DNA from: Avisuccinivibrio_A sp964651505
GTDB taxonomy: Bacteria; Pseudomonadota; Gammaproteobacteria; Enterobacterales; Succinivibrionaceae
DNA: 45,822 nucleotides
Assembly: GCA_964651505.1 (NCBI GenBank)
Contig: CAZYXT010000003.1
Span: 1 to 45,822 of the forward strand
Direction of reading: 5' to 3'
Below, one piece after another: positions 17,201-25,278 of the stretch (its first letter is position 1; every line of letters starts with the position of its first letter). The translations under genes and the position numbers were made by a program. The notes beneath the pieces were generated by a model. That model searched no databases. It saw nothing but the letters and a program-made list of their open reading frames with translations, and was not told the DNA's origin.

Positions 17201-18055
17201 CTAATCTTCCTTATGCCCCCGATGTCCGTCTTTCTTCTTTAAAGCTTTCATGATGGCCTTGGCAAGCCTGAAAGGCTTGGCGCTCTTGGTGCAGGCCAGA
17301 TGGGTTTCGATGACCAATGTCATTTCGGCCACATCCTTGGTGCGGATGATGTTGAACCCCGAGTTTACGGCAAAGGCGGCAAGGGCAGCAGTTACGCCCG
17401 GGTGCTCGTTTAAGTACTCATCGGCGTATGGCAGGGCGCGCGGCACGGCCATGGTCAAAGGCAGGGCAAAGCTTTTGAAGGTTGACAGGCGGCCGAATAC
17501 CTTAAGGCGCACTTCAAAGGAGCTTCTCAAACCCACCGAAGGATCGATGATGATGTCTTGCCTTTCTATCTTGGCATTAAGGCACGCATCGATGCGCTCG
17601 TACAAAAACTCGGAGATGACCGAAACGGGGTCCAAATTCTCCGCGTTCTCAAAGTCCTCAAGCCCGTCAAAGACCAGGCACACGGGCACATTAAGCTGTG
17701 CAACCGTCTCAATCGCCCGAGGCTCTCGCAGGGAGCTTGGGTCGATGATCATCACGCAGCCCCACTCCACTCCCTGGCGCATGACCTCGGGGTGGCGGGT
17801 ATTGATGGCAACCTGCAATCCCGATTCTTTGACGATCAAAGGCAACGCATCGCAAAGGGCGATGAGCTCTTCTTTGGCTGTGGGCAAACCTGCCACGCCC
17901 ACTTCCAGCAAATCGGCACCGTCCTCTTTCATCTGCACGGCCAGCTTCAAAAGATCTTCGGGACTGCGCGGATCATCTTTTTGAATGTCGATGATGCCTG
18001 CAATCAAAGGGCTTTTAAGATCTACCTGCTGTCCGTCAAAACGCAGTTTTAACAT
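17201..18055 (-). CDS. Degenerate dihydropteroate synthase homologue (FolP-like, key residues missing)
   Basis: The gene sits exactly where folP belongs, between ftsH and glmM, and the 284-aa TIM-barrel-like product aligns end to end with FolP. By eye against E. coli DHPS, most active-site positions are changed: the NVTPDSF Asn is Asp23 (GIIDIQKDDP), the STRPG loop reads AGLPTA, the SVDT Asp is Asn (AINT), the INDI Asn is lost (MIIDPSSL), the SRK Lys is Ala (VPRA), and the RVHDV His is Lys (IIRTKDV). The Asp of DPGFGFG and the Arg of RVHDV remain. The frame is intact, with GGAG before the ATG, so it is under selection for something. It probably cannot condense pterin with pABA; it may be a pseudoenzyme or have a new substrate. 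Confidence 0.8.
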   Translation of the reverse strand: MLKLRFDGQQVDLKSPLIAGIIDIQKDDPRSPEDLLKLAVQMKEDGADLLEVGVAGLPTAKEELIALCDALPLIVKESGLQVAINTRHPEVMRQGVEWGCVMIIDPSSLREPRAIETVAQLNVPVCLVFDGLEDFENAENLDPVSVISEFLYERIDACLNAKIERQDIIIDPSVGLRSSFEVRLKVFGRLSTFKSFALPLTMAVPRALPYADEYLNEHPGVTAALAAFAVNSGFNIIRTKDVAEMTLVIETHLACTKSAKPFRLAKAIMKALKKKDGHRGHKED

Positions 18056-18075
18056 GCCATGCTCCTCATGTTTGC

Positions 18076-20202
18076 CTATTTCTTGTCCTTTCCGTCGCGC
18101 TTGACAGAAGAAGGGGCCCAGCCGCGGGCATCGGCCGTCACGTCAAGAGGCTTCTTTTCTTCTTGCTCGTCGTTATTCTCTTGACCAAAACTTCCTGCGC
18201 CCATCTCCCGTGCCTTTGAAGATTGAGCCTCATCAGAAGACTTTGGAGCATCTTCGGCGTCCTCATCCTGCCTATCCTCGGCGCGCTCTTGCTCAGGCTG
18301 CTCTTTTTGAGTCTCTTGAGGATCCCCGCCTTGGCTCTTGGGCGGCTCTGACTTGGAGGGGCCTGCGCTGTTGGCAGGATCGGCTTCATAGACTTCGGGG
18401 GCGCGCACCGGGCGGCGTTCCATCAGATCGTCAATCTGATTGGAATCCAAAGTCTCATACTTTAAGAGGGCATCCTTCATGGCCTCGAGGATATCCTTGT
18501 TCTCAACGAGAAGATCATAGGCTCTCTTATAGCAAGAGTTGATGATCTCCGTGATCTCCTCGTCGATGATGACGGCTGTTTTGTCTGAGATGCTCATGGT
18601 CTGAGTGCCGCCTGCTCCGAGGAACATGGTCGCGTTTTGATCTTGGTCAAACTGAATTGGAGGCAGACGCTTGCTCATGCCCCAGCGGGTGACCATGCGG
18701 CGGGCGATGTCGGTGGCCCTTTCGATATCGTTGGAGGCGCCGGTGGTGACCGCGTCGTCGCCGAACATCAGCCCTTCGGCAATGCGTCCTGCAAACAGGG
18801 TCGAAATGTTGGAGAGCAAATATTGCTTGGACTGACTGTAGCGATCCTGCTCGGGCAGATACATGGTCACGCCCAAAGCCCGGCCGCGGGGAATGATGGA
18901 GACCTTATAGACCGGATCGTGATCGGGCACCAGCCTGCCCACGATGGTATGACCTGCCTCATGGTAGGCGGTGTTGATCTTCTCGTGCTCGTTCATGGCC
19001 ATCGAGCGGCGCTCGGCGCCCATCAAAAGCTTGTCCTTGGCCAGCTCGAACTCATGCATGGTGACCGTGCGCAAATTGGCGCGGGCGGCGGCCAAAGCCG
19101 CTTCGTTGACCAAATTGGCAAGCTCGGCGCCCGAGAACCCCGGCGTGCCGCGGGCCAGCACGGCAGGATCCACGTCCTTGGCCAGGGGAACCTTGCGCAT
19201 ATGAACCTTTAAAATCTGCTCGCGGCCGCGCACATCAGGCAGTCCTACCATGACCTGGCGGTCAAAGCGCCCGGGTCGCAGCAAGGCAGGATCGAGCACA
19301 TCGGGGCGGTTGGTGGCGGCAATCACGATCACCGCTTCAAAGCCCTCAAAGCCGTCCATTTCCACCAAGAGCTGGTTTAAGGTTTGCTCGCGCTCGTCAT
19401 GACCGCCGCCGAGGCCTGCGCCTCTTTTGCGGCCGACCGCATCGATTTCGTCGATGAACACGATGCAGGGGGCATTCTTCTTTGCAGTGTTGAACATGTC
19501 GCGCACGCGAGACGCACCCACGCCCACGAACATTTCAACGAAGTCAGAGCCTGAAATGGAAAAGAAAGGAACCTTGGCCTCGCCTGCGATGGCCCTTGCC
19601 AGCAGGGTTTTGCCGGTGCCGGGAGGTCCGACCATCAGCACGCCGCGCGGAATGCGGCCGCCCAACTTGGAGTATTTGGAGGGATCTTTTAAGAAGTCCA
19701 CCAGCTCCACCACGTCTTCTTTGGCCTCGTCGCACCCTGCCACGTCGGCAAAGGTGGTCTTAACCTGATTGTCGCTTAAAAGCTTGGCCTTGCTCTTGCC
19801 AAATGACAAAGGATTGCCCTTGCCTCCGCCGTTCATCTGATGCATGAAGAAGATCCATACGCCGATGAGCAGGATCATGGGGAACCATGAAATGAAGATC
19901 GAGGTCAGGAAGCTGGGCTCCTCGGGCTTGGTGCCCGAAGCCCTGACGTTGTGGGCGATCAGATTGTCAAGCAAAGCCGTGTCGTCAAGAGGCATGACGG
20001 TCATGAATTGCTCGCCTGAGCGTCTGATGCCGTTGATGACCTTGCCATCGAAGATCACTTCTTGGATCTGATCTTGCTGCACTTCTCTGACAAAGGCAGT
20101 ATAGTCCATGGTCCGCCCCTGATTGTCGGAGCTGCTGAATGACTCGAACAGCGACATCAGAATGACGGCGATTACCAACCATAAAATAAGGTTCTTGGCC
20201 AT
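18076..20202 (-). CDS. ftsH: ATP-dependent zinc metalloprotease FtsH
   Basis: FtsH is the membrane-anchored AAA+ protease that degrades membrane proteins and regulators such as LpxC. The 708-aa product has two membrane segments (about 4-20 and 100-120) flanking a periplasmic domain, Walker A GPPGTGKT near 193-200, the SRH region, and the zinc site HEAGH near 414-418. The last 110 residues, after MERRPV, form a Glu/Gln/Asp/Lys-rich low-complexity tail longer than the E. coli tail (protein length 644-647). It starts 8 bp after rlmE and is followed after 20 bp by the folP-like gene. Confidence 0.98.
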   Translation of the reverse strand: MAKNLILWLVIAVILMSLFESFSSSDNQGRTMDYTAFVREVQQDQIQEVIFDGKVINGIRRSGEQFMTVMPLDDTALLDNLIAHNVRASGTKPEEPSFLTSIFISWFPMILLIGVWIFFMHQMNGGGKGNPLSFGKSKAKLLSDNQVKTTFADVAGCDEAKEDVVELVDFLKDPSKYSKLGGRIPRGVLMVGPPGTGKTLLARAIAGEAKVPFFSISGSDFVEMFVGVGASRVRDMFNTAKKNAPCIVFIDEIDAVGRKRGAGLGGGHDEREQTLNQLLVEMDGFEGFEAVIVIAATNRPDVLDPALLRPGRFDRQVMVGLPDVRGREQILKVHMRKVPLAKDVDPAVLARGTPGFSGAELANLVNEAALAAARANLRTVTMHEFELAKDKLLMGAERRSMAMNEHEKINTAYHEAGHTIVGRLVPDHDPVYKVSIIPRGRALGVTMYLPEQDRYSQSKQYLLSNISTLFAGRIAEGLMFGDDAVTTGASNDIERATDIARRMVTRWGMSKRLPPIQFDQDQNATMFLGAGGTQTMSISDKTAVIIDEEITEIINSCYKRAYDLLVENKDILEAMKDALLKYETLDSNQIDDLMERRPVRAPEVYEADPANSAGPSKSEPPKSQGGDPQETQKEQPEQERAEDRQDEDAEDAPKSSDEAQSSKAREMGAGSFGQENNDEQEEKKPLDVTADARGWAPSSVKRDGKDKK

Positions 20203-20210
20203 AAGTTTCC

Positions 20211-20900
20211 TTAGTCTGAAGACCCGGCATCAAGCCGAGCCATGGTCTCTTGAGGTGAAATTCCGGACAGAGGGTGCCCCTTAAAGCCTGTGCCCACCAT
20301 ATAGACCTCAGAAGATCTATCGCGCGACGCATCGGGTTTGCGCACCTTAACCTCTTTAAAATCCTGCTTCATCAGGGAGAGCAGCTCTTGGGAGCCCTCG
20401 CCCGTAAACACTTTGACGGCAAACGAGCCGCCCTTTTTGAGCACGCGTCTGGCCATGTCCAAAGCCAGCTCCGCAAGCAACATGGCCCGCGGCTGATCTA
20501 TGGATCTGTTTCCCGACAAATTAGGCGCCATATCCGAGAGCACCACGTCGGCCCCGCCGCGGGCCAGCTCGTAAATTTTTGCAAAAACTTCATCGCGCCG
20601 AAAATCGCCCTGCACAAAAGTCACGCCCCTGATGGGGGTGATGGGCAAAATATCGGTGGCGATGACTCTGCCCTTTTCTCCTGCGCACTTGACGGCAAAT
20701 TGCGACCAGCCACCCGGGGCCGCTCCGAGATCGACCACCGTGTCGCCGCTTTTGATCAGATGATCTTTTTGTTGCAGCTGCTCAAGCTTAAAGGACGCTC
20801 GCGAACGCAACCCGCGCTTATGGGCCTCTTTTACGTAAGGATCATCAAAGTGCTCTTTAAGCCAGCGCGTGGAGCTTGCGGATCTTTTCTTTTTGGGCAT
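20211..20900 (-). CDS. rlmE: 23S rRNA 2'-O-ribose U2552 methyltransferase RlmE (FtsJ/RrmJ)
   Basis: RlmE methylates the A-loop uridine U2552 in late 50S assembly. The 229-aa product, starting MPKKKRSASS, has the SAM motif DLGAAPGGWSQ and the K-D-K-E catalytic tetrad: Lys in SRASFKLEQ, Asp in VLSDMAPNLSG, Lys in FAVKVFTGEG and Glu in the SSEVYMVGTG strand. The ATG at 20900 is preferred over an upstream TTG at 20909. GAGG lies only three bases before it, closer than usual. First gene of the rlmE-ftsH-folP-glmM-secG operon, divergent from yhbY as in E. coli. Confidence 0.95.
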   Translation of the reverse strand: MPKKKRSASSTRWLKEHFDDPYVKEAHKRGLRSRASFKLEQLQQKDHLIKSGDTVVDLGAAPGGWSQFAVKCAGEKGRVIATDILPITPIRGVTFVQGDFRRDEVFAKIYELARGGADVVLSDMAPNLSGNRSIDQPRAMLLAELALDMARRVLKKGGSFAVKVFTGEGSQELLSLMKQDFKEVKVRKPDASRDRSSEVYMVGTGFKGHPLSGISPQETMARLDAGSSD

Positions 20901-20938
20901 ATGCCTCAAATCTTTGCTTTATACCATTCAAGATATCA

Positions 20939-20965
20939 ATTATACACTACCAATGCCCTGCGCAA
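20939..20965 (-). promoter_or_regulatory. Candidate promoter of the rlmE-ftsH operon
   Basis: A perfect -10 TATAAT on the minus strand (20939-20944) lies 39 bp before the rlmE ATG. The best -35 is TTGCGC at a short 15-base spacing, so the promoter is imperfect on the -35 side. Confidence 0.45.
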
Positions 20966-21104
20966 CACAGCCGCCGCTTTGGGCCCGGGAGGCATTTTTA
21001 AAGGTTCTTCTTAAGAATATGGGGCATAAAGGCGCACATCTCAAGGGCAAATGCCACAAAACGGCAAGCCCCCCGCTTCATCGGATGCACCAATCTTTTT
21101 AAGC

Positions 21105-21133
21105 TTCACAAGGGTCATGCTCTTTGCTAGAAT
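21105..21133 (+). promoter_or_regulatory. Sigma-70-type promoter of yhbY
   Basis: TTCACA (21105-21110) and TAGAAT (21128-21133) are separated by 17 bases, with a TG extended -10 element just before the hexamer. The promoter lies 51 bp upstream of the yhbY start codon. Confidence 0.6.
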
Positions 21134-21183
21134 CCCATAGTTCTGCCAGGCAGGCACGGTTATCGATTTACAAAGGAGGCTTT

Positions 21184-21474
21184 ATGCCCTTGAACTCTCA
21201 TCAGCGCCAGTTTTTAAAGGGCGCAGCCCACAGCTTAAACCCGGTGGTCATGCTTGGCGCCGAGGGTTTGTCCGACAGCGTCATCAAAGAGATTGACTCC
21301 TCCATTGCCCATCACGAGCTCATCAAGATCAAGCTCAATGCAGGAGAAGGACGCAAGGAGCAGGCTCAACAGGCAGCATCGGCCGTGGGAGCAGATCTGG
21401 TAAGCGTGGTAGGCCGCGTGGCCGTCTTGTTCAGACAGGCCCCCAAAGATTCGCGCTTTATTTTGCCGCGCTGA
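21184..21474 (+). CDS. yhbY: Ribosome-assembly RNA-binding protein YhbY (CRM domain)
   Basis: The 96-aa product is a single CRM domain that binds pre-50S ribosomal RNA. It has the family start LNSHQRQFLKGAAHSLNPVV, the GxxG-type loop LNAGEGRK, and ends VAVLFRQAPKDSRFILPR. The ATG at 21184 is chosen because AAAGGAGG lies seven bases upstream; the frame extends 20 codons further without support. It is divergent from rlmE-ftsH as in E. coli, and its role fits the RlmE neighbour because both act on the large subunit. Confidence 0.93.
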   Translation: MPLNSHQRQFLKGAAHSLNPVVMLGAEGLSDSVIKEIDSSIAHHELIKIKLNAGEGRKEQAQQAASAVGADLVSVVGRVAVLFRQAPKDSRFILPR

Positions 21475-21776
21475 AGGTTTTTGCCTCTTCTTGCAAATCA
21501 TGCAAAAGCGCAATTTGAAGTTTTGATTTCAAAAACTTTGAAGCAGGGCACAAGGTCGCAGCCCCGGCCAAAATCGCCCCCTGCCGCTTTCTCTTTTAAA
21601 AGCCTTTGAAGATTAAGGCCTTCTTGTAAGATGCATCGCCTGAGGCCAAAGCCCCCGGGCGGATGTTTTCTTTTATCGCTCTTGCGATGGAAGATTGCTT
21701 TGCAAAGCTTAAATGCTTGCCAAAAGATAAGGATGAAGCAAGCGGCAGCCTGCCAAAGGCGCCGCCGCAGATCTGC
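21475..21776. other. Non-coding gap between convergent yhbY and the exported-protein gene
   Basis: About 300 bp without a convincing gene. A weak GCAGGG/CCCTGC pairing with a large loop and a T-rich flank near 21545-21600 might contribute to termination. Nothing else is evident. Confidence 0.4.
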
Positions 21777-22262
21777 CTAGCGGCCTGCCTGATAGGCCAA
21801 AAAGCGGATGAATTCTGAAAGATACTTTTCAGTCTCGTCATTGCGACCTGAGACCGACAACAGCACCAAATCGCCCGCCTCGCCATAGACCAGCGCCTCG
21901 ATATCTTCATCTTCGCAGAAGAAAGACCAGGCGTTGTCGATGAGGTTGGAGGCTACCGGCATTTGACAATGCAATTGTTCGGCGGCAACCCTCGCATAGG
22001 TTTGCGGGGTTACCCTGTCGCCTGCGCTGTCGGCTATATAGGTGACGTTGACTGCCAGCACGCCCGATTCATGCAGATAACTCAAAGAGTTTTCGGCGCT
22101 GGGATTGGCTTGCACCGTCCAGCCGAAGGGGCAGGGCAGCTGTACTTGGGGGGCCTCCTGTCCGATCTCAGCGGTTGCAACATCGATTTGAACCTCCTCA
22201 GCCCAAACGGCCGTGCCCAGCACGGCGCTAAGCATCAGGATGCAGGCTTTGGATGCCGTCAT
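21777..22262 (-). CDS. Small exported protein of unknown function
   Basis: The 161-aa product starts with a clear Sec signal peptide (MTASKACILMLSAVLGTAVWA, cleavage probably after AWA-type residues near 21), then a compact acidic domain with three cysteines (in PCPFGW, LHCQMP and FFCEDE). I do not recognise the family. It lies in the periplasm or is surface-exposed, and no lipobox is visible. Its ATG overlaps the adk stop by four bases (ATGA), so it is translationally coupled to adenylate kinase, but no functional link is apparent. Confidence 0.75.
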   Translation of the reverse strand: MTASKACILMLSAVLGTAVWAEEVQIDVATAEIGQEAPQVQLPCPFGWTVQANPSAENSLSYLHESGVLAVNVTYIADSAGDRVTPQTYARVAAEQLHCQMPVASNLIDNAWSFFCEDEDIEALVYGEAGDLVLLSVSGRNDETEKYLSEFIRFLAYQAGR

Positions 22263-22906
22263 TTGCCAAGCTTCCCGATAATGTCTTGCGCAATCGTCTG
22301 CACGGGGCGATTGGCATCGACTTTAATGTAAAGAGTCTTGCCCTCGGCGCTTAACTTGGAGTAGAAAGCTGAGAGAGGCTCGGTTTGCTCGTGATAAACC
22401 TTAAGCCGGGCGCGCACGGTCTCTTCCTTGTCATCGTCGCGAATGATCAGATCTTCGCCCGTGACGTCATCCTTGCCCTCAACCTTGGGAGGATTGTAAA
22501 CCACGTGATAGGTGCGCCCCGAAGGCAGATGCACTCTGCGTCCGCTCATGCGCTTGACGATCTTCTCGTCAGGCAGCATCAGCTCCACCACCGCATCGAT
22601 GTTTATGCCCTCGTCGATGAGAGCTTGTGCCTGCGGAATGGTGCGCGGAAAGCCGTCAAACAAAAAGCCTGCGGCACAATCGTCGTTTAAGATCCTCTCT
22701 TTGACCAAGCCCACGATGATGTCGTCGCTGACGAGCTTGCCCTGATCCATCACGGCCTTGGCCTTAAGGCCAAGCTCGGTGCCGGCCTTGATGGCCGAGC
22801 GCAACATGTCGCCCGTGGAGATCTGGGGAATGCCGTAGTGACTGATTAATTCTTGAGCCTGAGTGCCCTTGCCGGCTCCGGGCGGTCCTAACAAAATTAT
22901 GCGCAT
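22259..22906 (-). CDS. adk: Adenylate kinase
   Basis: Adk catalyses AMP + ATP = 2 ADP. The 215-aa product has the P-loop GPPGAGKGTQ at 7-16, the NMP-binding segment STGDMLR, the DGFPRT motif, and the long-form LID domain starting RRVHLPSGRTYHV, without the four zinc cysteines. Length equals the usual long bacterial enzyme (214). AAGGAAGGT precedes the ATG. Confidence 0.97.
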   Translation of the reverse strand: MRIILLGPPGAGKGTQAQELISHYGIPQISTGDMLRSAIKAGTELGLKAKAVMDQGKLVSDDIIVGLVKERILNDDCAAGFLFDGFPRTIPQAQALIDEGINIDAVVELMLPDEKIVKRMSGRRVHLPSGRTYHVVYNPPKVEGKDDVTGEDLIIRDDDKEETVRARLKVYHEQTEPLSAFYSKLSAEGKTLYIKVDANRPVQTIAQDIIGKLGK

Positions 22907-22938
22907 CGCTTACCTTCCTTATCGTTAAATGCCCTGTA

Positions 22939-22970
22939 AGTGTAGCACACAAACCAAAGAGAGAAAATGA
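22939..22970 (-). promoter_or_regulatory. Candidate extended -10 promoter of adk
   Basis: On the minus strand TGC-TACACT (TACACT at 22939-22944) gives an extended -10, with a poor -35 (TTTTCT) 17 bases upstream. It lies 33 bp before the adk ATG. Confidence 0.4.
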
Positions 22971-23315
22971 GAGGCACCCCGGCCGAGGCAGGATTTGGCG
23001 AAGTTGGGCCGTTGCCCATCATGATGCAAAGTCTTGTGGCAGGCGCATCAAAAAGGCCGATGCGTTCTCATCGCAAAGACACCTTAATGCCTGCCCAAGC
23101 CCCTAAGGCTTAAAGTTTGATTAAATGCCATGTTGCTGCCATATCGGCCAAGGCTGCTCGGGCTCTTTGTCTTGTTCATGAAATTGGTTTGCTGCTGTTT
23201 TTACTCATCAGGCTCTTTGTCAAGATCATCTTGGGGCGGACATCTTGTAATTTTGGAGAGAGCGTGCTCATGGTGCTCTTTTGGCACGCAAAAATCTGCG
23301 CACATGACAAAAGAA
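22945..23315. other. Non-coding stretch between adk and the chemoreceptor gene
   Basis: The 454-bp gap between the adk start and the chemoreceptor stop holds the adk promoter at one end and the chemoreceptor terminator at the other. Short plus-strand frames in between lack a ribosome site or recognisable features, so I call no gene. Confidence 0.4.
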
Positions 23316-23333
23316 GGAGTACCTAAGTACTCC
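23316..23333 (-). terminator. Rho-independent terminator after the chemoreceptor gene
   Basis: Perfect seven-base arms GGAGTAC/GTACTCC with a four-base loop are followed on the minus strand by TTCTTTTGTC. It lies 28 bp beyond the stop at 23361. Confidence 0.65.
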
Positions 23334-23360
23334 CTCGCATGTCAGTTTTATTCTGTTATT

Positions 23361-25148
23361 TTAACCTATCGGCATGGGTGCCGGGCCATTTTGCAATTCT
23401 TTATGATCTTCTATGGTGGCGCCGACGTTTACTTTTACGCCGTCATCCTCGATGACGCCCAGGTGCCCGGGGGCTTGAGGCTTGGCATGGGCAAGGCGAT
23501 CAAGCTCTTTGCGGTCAAGCTGCTTCTCGTTTAAGGTGAAGAAATCCAAATCCTTCATCAAGGTTTCGATCAGATCCACTGCGGTCTGGGCGATAACCGC
23601 GGCATTCTCCGAAACGTCCACCGATTGCTGCGCCATTTCGGTAATGCCCTGCATGTTGGTGGAGATCTCGGCGGTTGCCGTGGTCTGCTCTTCGGCGGCC
23701 GTGGCAATCTGAATGATCTGCGAGTTGACGCTGTTGACGCTCTCCATGATGTTGTTGAGGGTGTCCTCAAGCTCGCCTGCCTTGGAGGCCATGTCCTCCA
23801 TCAGCTGAACCGAGCTTTGCATTGATTCGGTGGCCTCGCGGCTGTCATCCTGCACGCTCTTGACCATGGCGGTGATTTCCTGGGTGGACTTGGAAGTACG
23901 CGAAGCCAAGGCACGCACTTCGTCTGCCACCACCGCGAAGCCTCGGCCTGCTTCGCCGGCACGGGCAGCCTCGATGGCGGCGTTGAGGGCGAGGAGGTTG
24001 GTTTGGGCGGCAATCTCGTCGATGGTGCCCACAATCGATCCAATCTTCTGGGACTGCTCGGCAAGGCGCAGAACCTTTTCGGCATCATCCTGGGTTTGCA
24101 GGCTCTGTTCCTTAATCCTGGCCACCGTGTTGCGAACCTTGTCAACGCCGTCGGAGGTTTCATTCCTGGTCATCTCCGAGGTATCCTGCGCGGTGTGGCA
24201 GTTGCGGGCAATGTCGGTGGTGGTCGACACCATCTGGTCGGAGGCTGCGGCTACTGCAATGGAGCGCGATTCGGCCGTCTTGGAGCCGGTGGAAATGGAC
24301 TGCGATGCGGTATTGAGCTCATTGGAGTACTCTTCAATGGCATTGGACACGGCAATGACGCGGGCAATGGTCATGTTCAAAGTAAAGCCAATCTCGTGGA
24401 AGGCCTTGTAAATGGTGCCTATCTCATCGCCCGGGACCTTGGATTTGTCTATATTCAAATTAAAGTCGCCGCTCTTGAGTTTGTTGGCGATGGCGATGAA
24501 TTTTTCGGTGTGGCCTACGATGAAGTTCGAAATTATTATGGCCGAGAACAAGGCTATTATTGCACCAAAGGCAGTCACAATCAAGATTACGATGAGCGAA
24601 GGCGTCATATCCAATTCTTCGATTTCTTCGACGATGAGCTCATTATTCTTCGTAATCAGGATATAGAAATTGGCATTGGCGCGCATCGAGTGGGGCAGAA
24701 TGTTGCTCAAGAAAACCTGTTCGGCTTGTTTGTACTGCCCGGCCTTGAGCAAGGGGAAGAATTGCGACCGCTCAAGCTCGTTGAGCATGGACAACAAAGA
24801 CGAGCGCACCGTCTGCACCGTGTCGACAAAGTGGGTCGGCTGCGACTTAACGGCCTCATCCATCGTGCTCCTCAAAACCTTGACATGTCCCTCGCCTTCG
24901 GCCACCAATTGCGCGTTCGGGTTGGCCTGCAATTCGTGCAGCCATGAGTGAACCCTGTTGTAGGTGCCGAAAAGCCTTAAGGTTCTGGCCAATTCGACTT
25001 CTGCTGCCTGCCTTAATTCCCGCTCGATCAAGATGGAGGTATACATGCTGATGGACGATATAGCCGAGACTATGATGGAGAGAATGATGACAAACCCAAA
25101 ACCTCCCAGCAACTTCTTGCGCATACTGAGATTCTTAAATAAATTCAT
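23361..25148 (-). CDS. Methyl-accepting chemotaxis protein
   Basis: A transmembrane chemoreceptor of 595 aa. It has a short cytoplasmic start, TM1 (about 10-33), a helical periplasmic sensor (about 35-185, four-helix-bundle-like), TM2 (about 188-215), HAMP, and a long cytoplasmic coiled coil whose tip carries NLLALNAAIEAARAGEAGRG near residue 386. The tip binds CheA/CheW. No NWETF-type methylesterase tether is present at the C-terminus, which ends NGPAPMPIG. The ATG at 25148 has AAGGGG six bases upstream; the frame is open nine codons further. It stands alone, without che genes nearby, and is preceded by a sigma-28-type promoter. Its ligand cannot be told from sequence. Confidence 0.95.
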   Translation of the reverse strand: MNLFKNLSMRKKLLGGFGFVIILSIIVSAISSISMYTSILIERELRQAAEVELARTLRLFGTYNRVHSWLHELQANPNAQLVAEGEGHVKVLRSTMDEAVKSQPTHFVDTVQTVRSSLLSMLNELERSQFFPLLKAGQYKQAEQVFLSNILPHSMRANANFYILITKNNELIVEEIEELDMTPSLIVILIVTAFGAIIALFSAIIISNFIVGHTEKFIAIANKLKSGDFNLNIDKSKVPGDEIGTIYKAFHEIGFTLNMTIARVIAVSNAIEEYSNELNTASQSISTGSKTAESRSIAVAAASDQMVSTTTDIARNCHTAQDTSEMTRNETSDGVDKVRNTVARIKEQSLQTQDDAEKVLRLAEQSQKIGSIVGTIDEIAAQTNLLALNAAIEAARAGEAGRGFAVVADEVRALASRTSKSTQEITAMVKSVQDDSREATESMQSSVQLMEDMASKAGELEDTLNNIMESVNSVNSQIIQIATAAEEQTTATAEISTNMQGITEMAQQSVDVSENAAVIAQTAVDLIETLMKDLDFFTLNEKQLDRKELDRLAHAKPQAPGHLGVIEDDGVKVNVGATIEDHKELQNGPAPMPIG

Positions 25149-25251
25149 AGGATGCCCCTTCTTGTTCGACTGCATTACGAAGCCGACGTCTTTTTATTAT
25201 ATGAATGCAATAAAAACTGTACAAAAGGCCCTTCAGCCGCATTGCATCTTC

Positions 25252-25278
25252 CTATCGGCACAAATGAGCGAAGCTTTA
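25252..25278 (-). promoter_or_regulatory. Sigma-28 (FliA) promoter of the chemoreceptor gene
   Basis: On the minus strand TAAAGCTT (25271-25278) and GCCGATAG (25252-25259) are separated by exactly 11 bases, against the FliA consensus TAAAGTTT-N11-GCCGATAA. The promoter lies about 105 bp upstream of the chemoreceptor ATG and touches the end of the preceding gene. It implies expression with the late flagellar regulon. Confidence 0.8.

Noticed and set aside
17250..17984. 244-codon plus-strand frame opposite the folP-like gene
   Set aside because: I considered whether the degenerate FolP might be the shadow and this the gene. The minus frame aligns end to end with FolP and has a ribosome site, while this product is a low-complexity Ser/Arg-rich sequence.
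23130..23534. 134-codon plus-strand frame upstream of and across the chemoreceptor 3' end
   Set aside because: It runs through the terminator hairpin and into the antisense of the receptor gene; no ribosome site.
24003..24947. 314-codon plus-strand frame opposite the chemoreceptor
   Set aside because: It is wholly antisense to a certain gene and its product is Gly/Val/Leu-rich with no domain pattern. Such mirror frames arise here because TTA, CTA and TCA codons are rare in the real genes.
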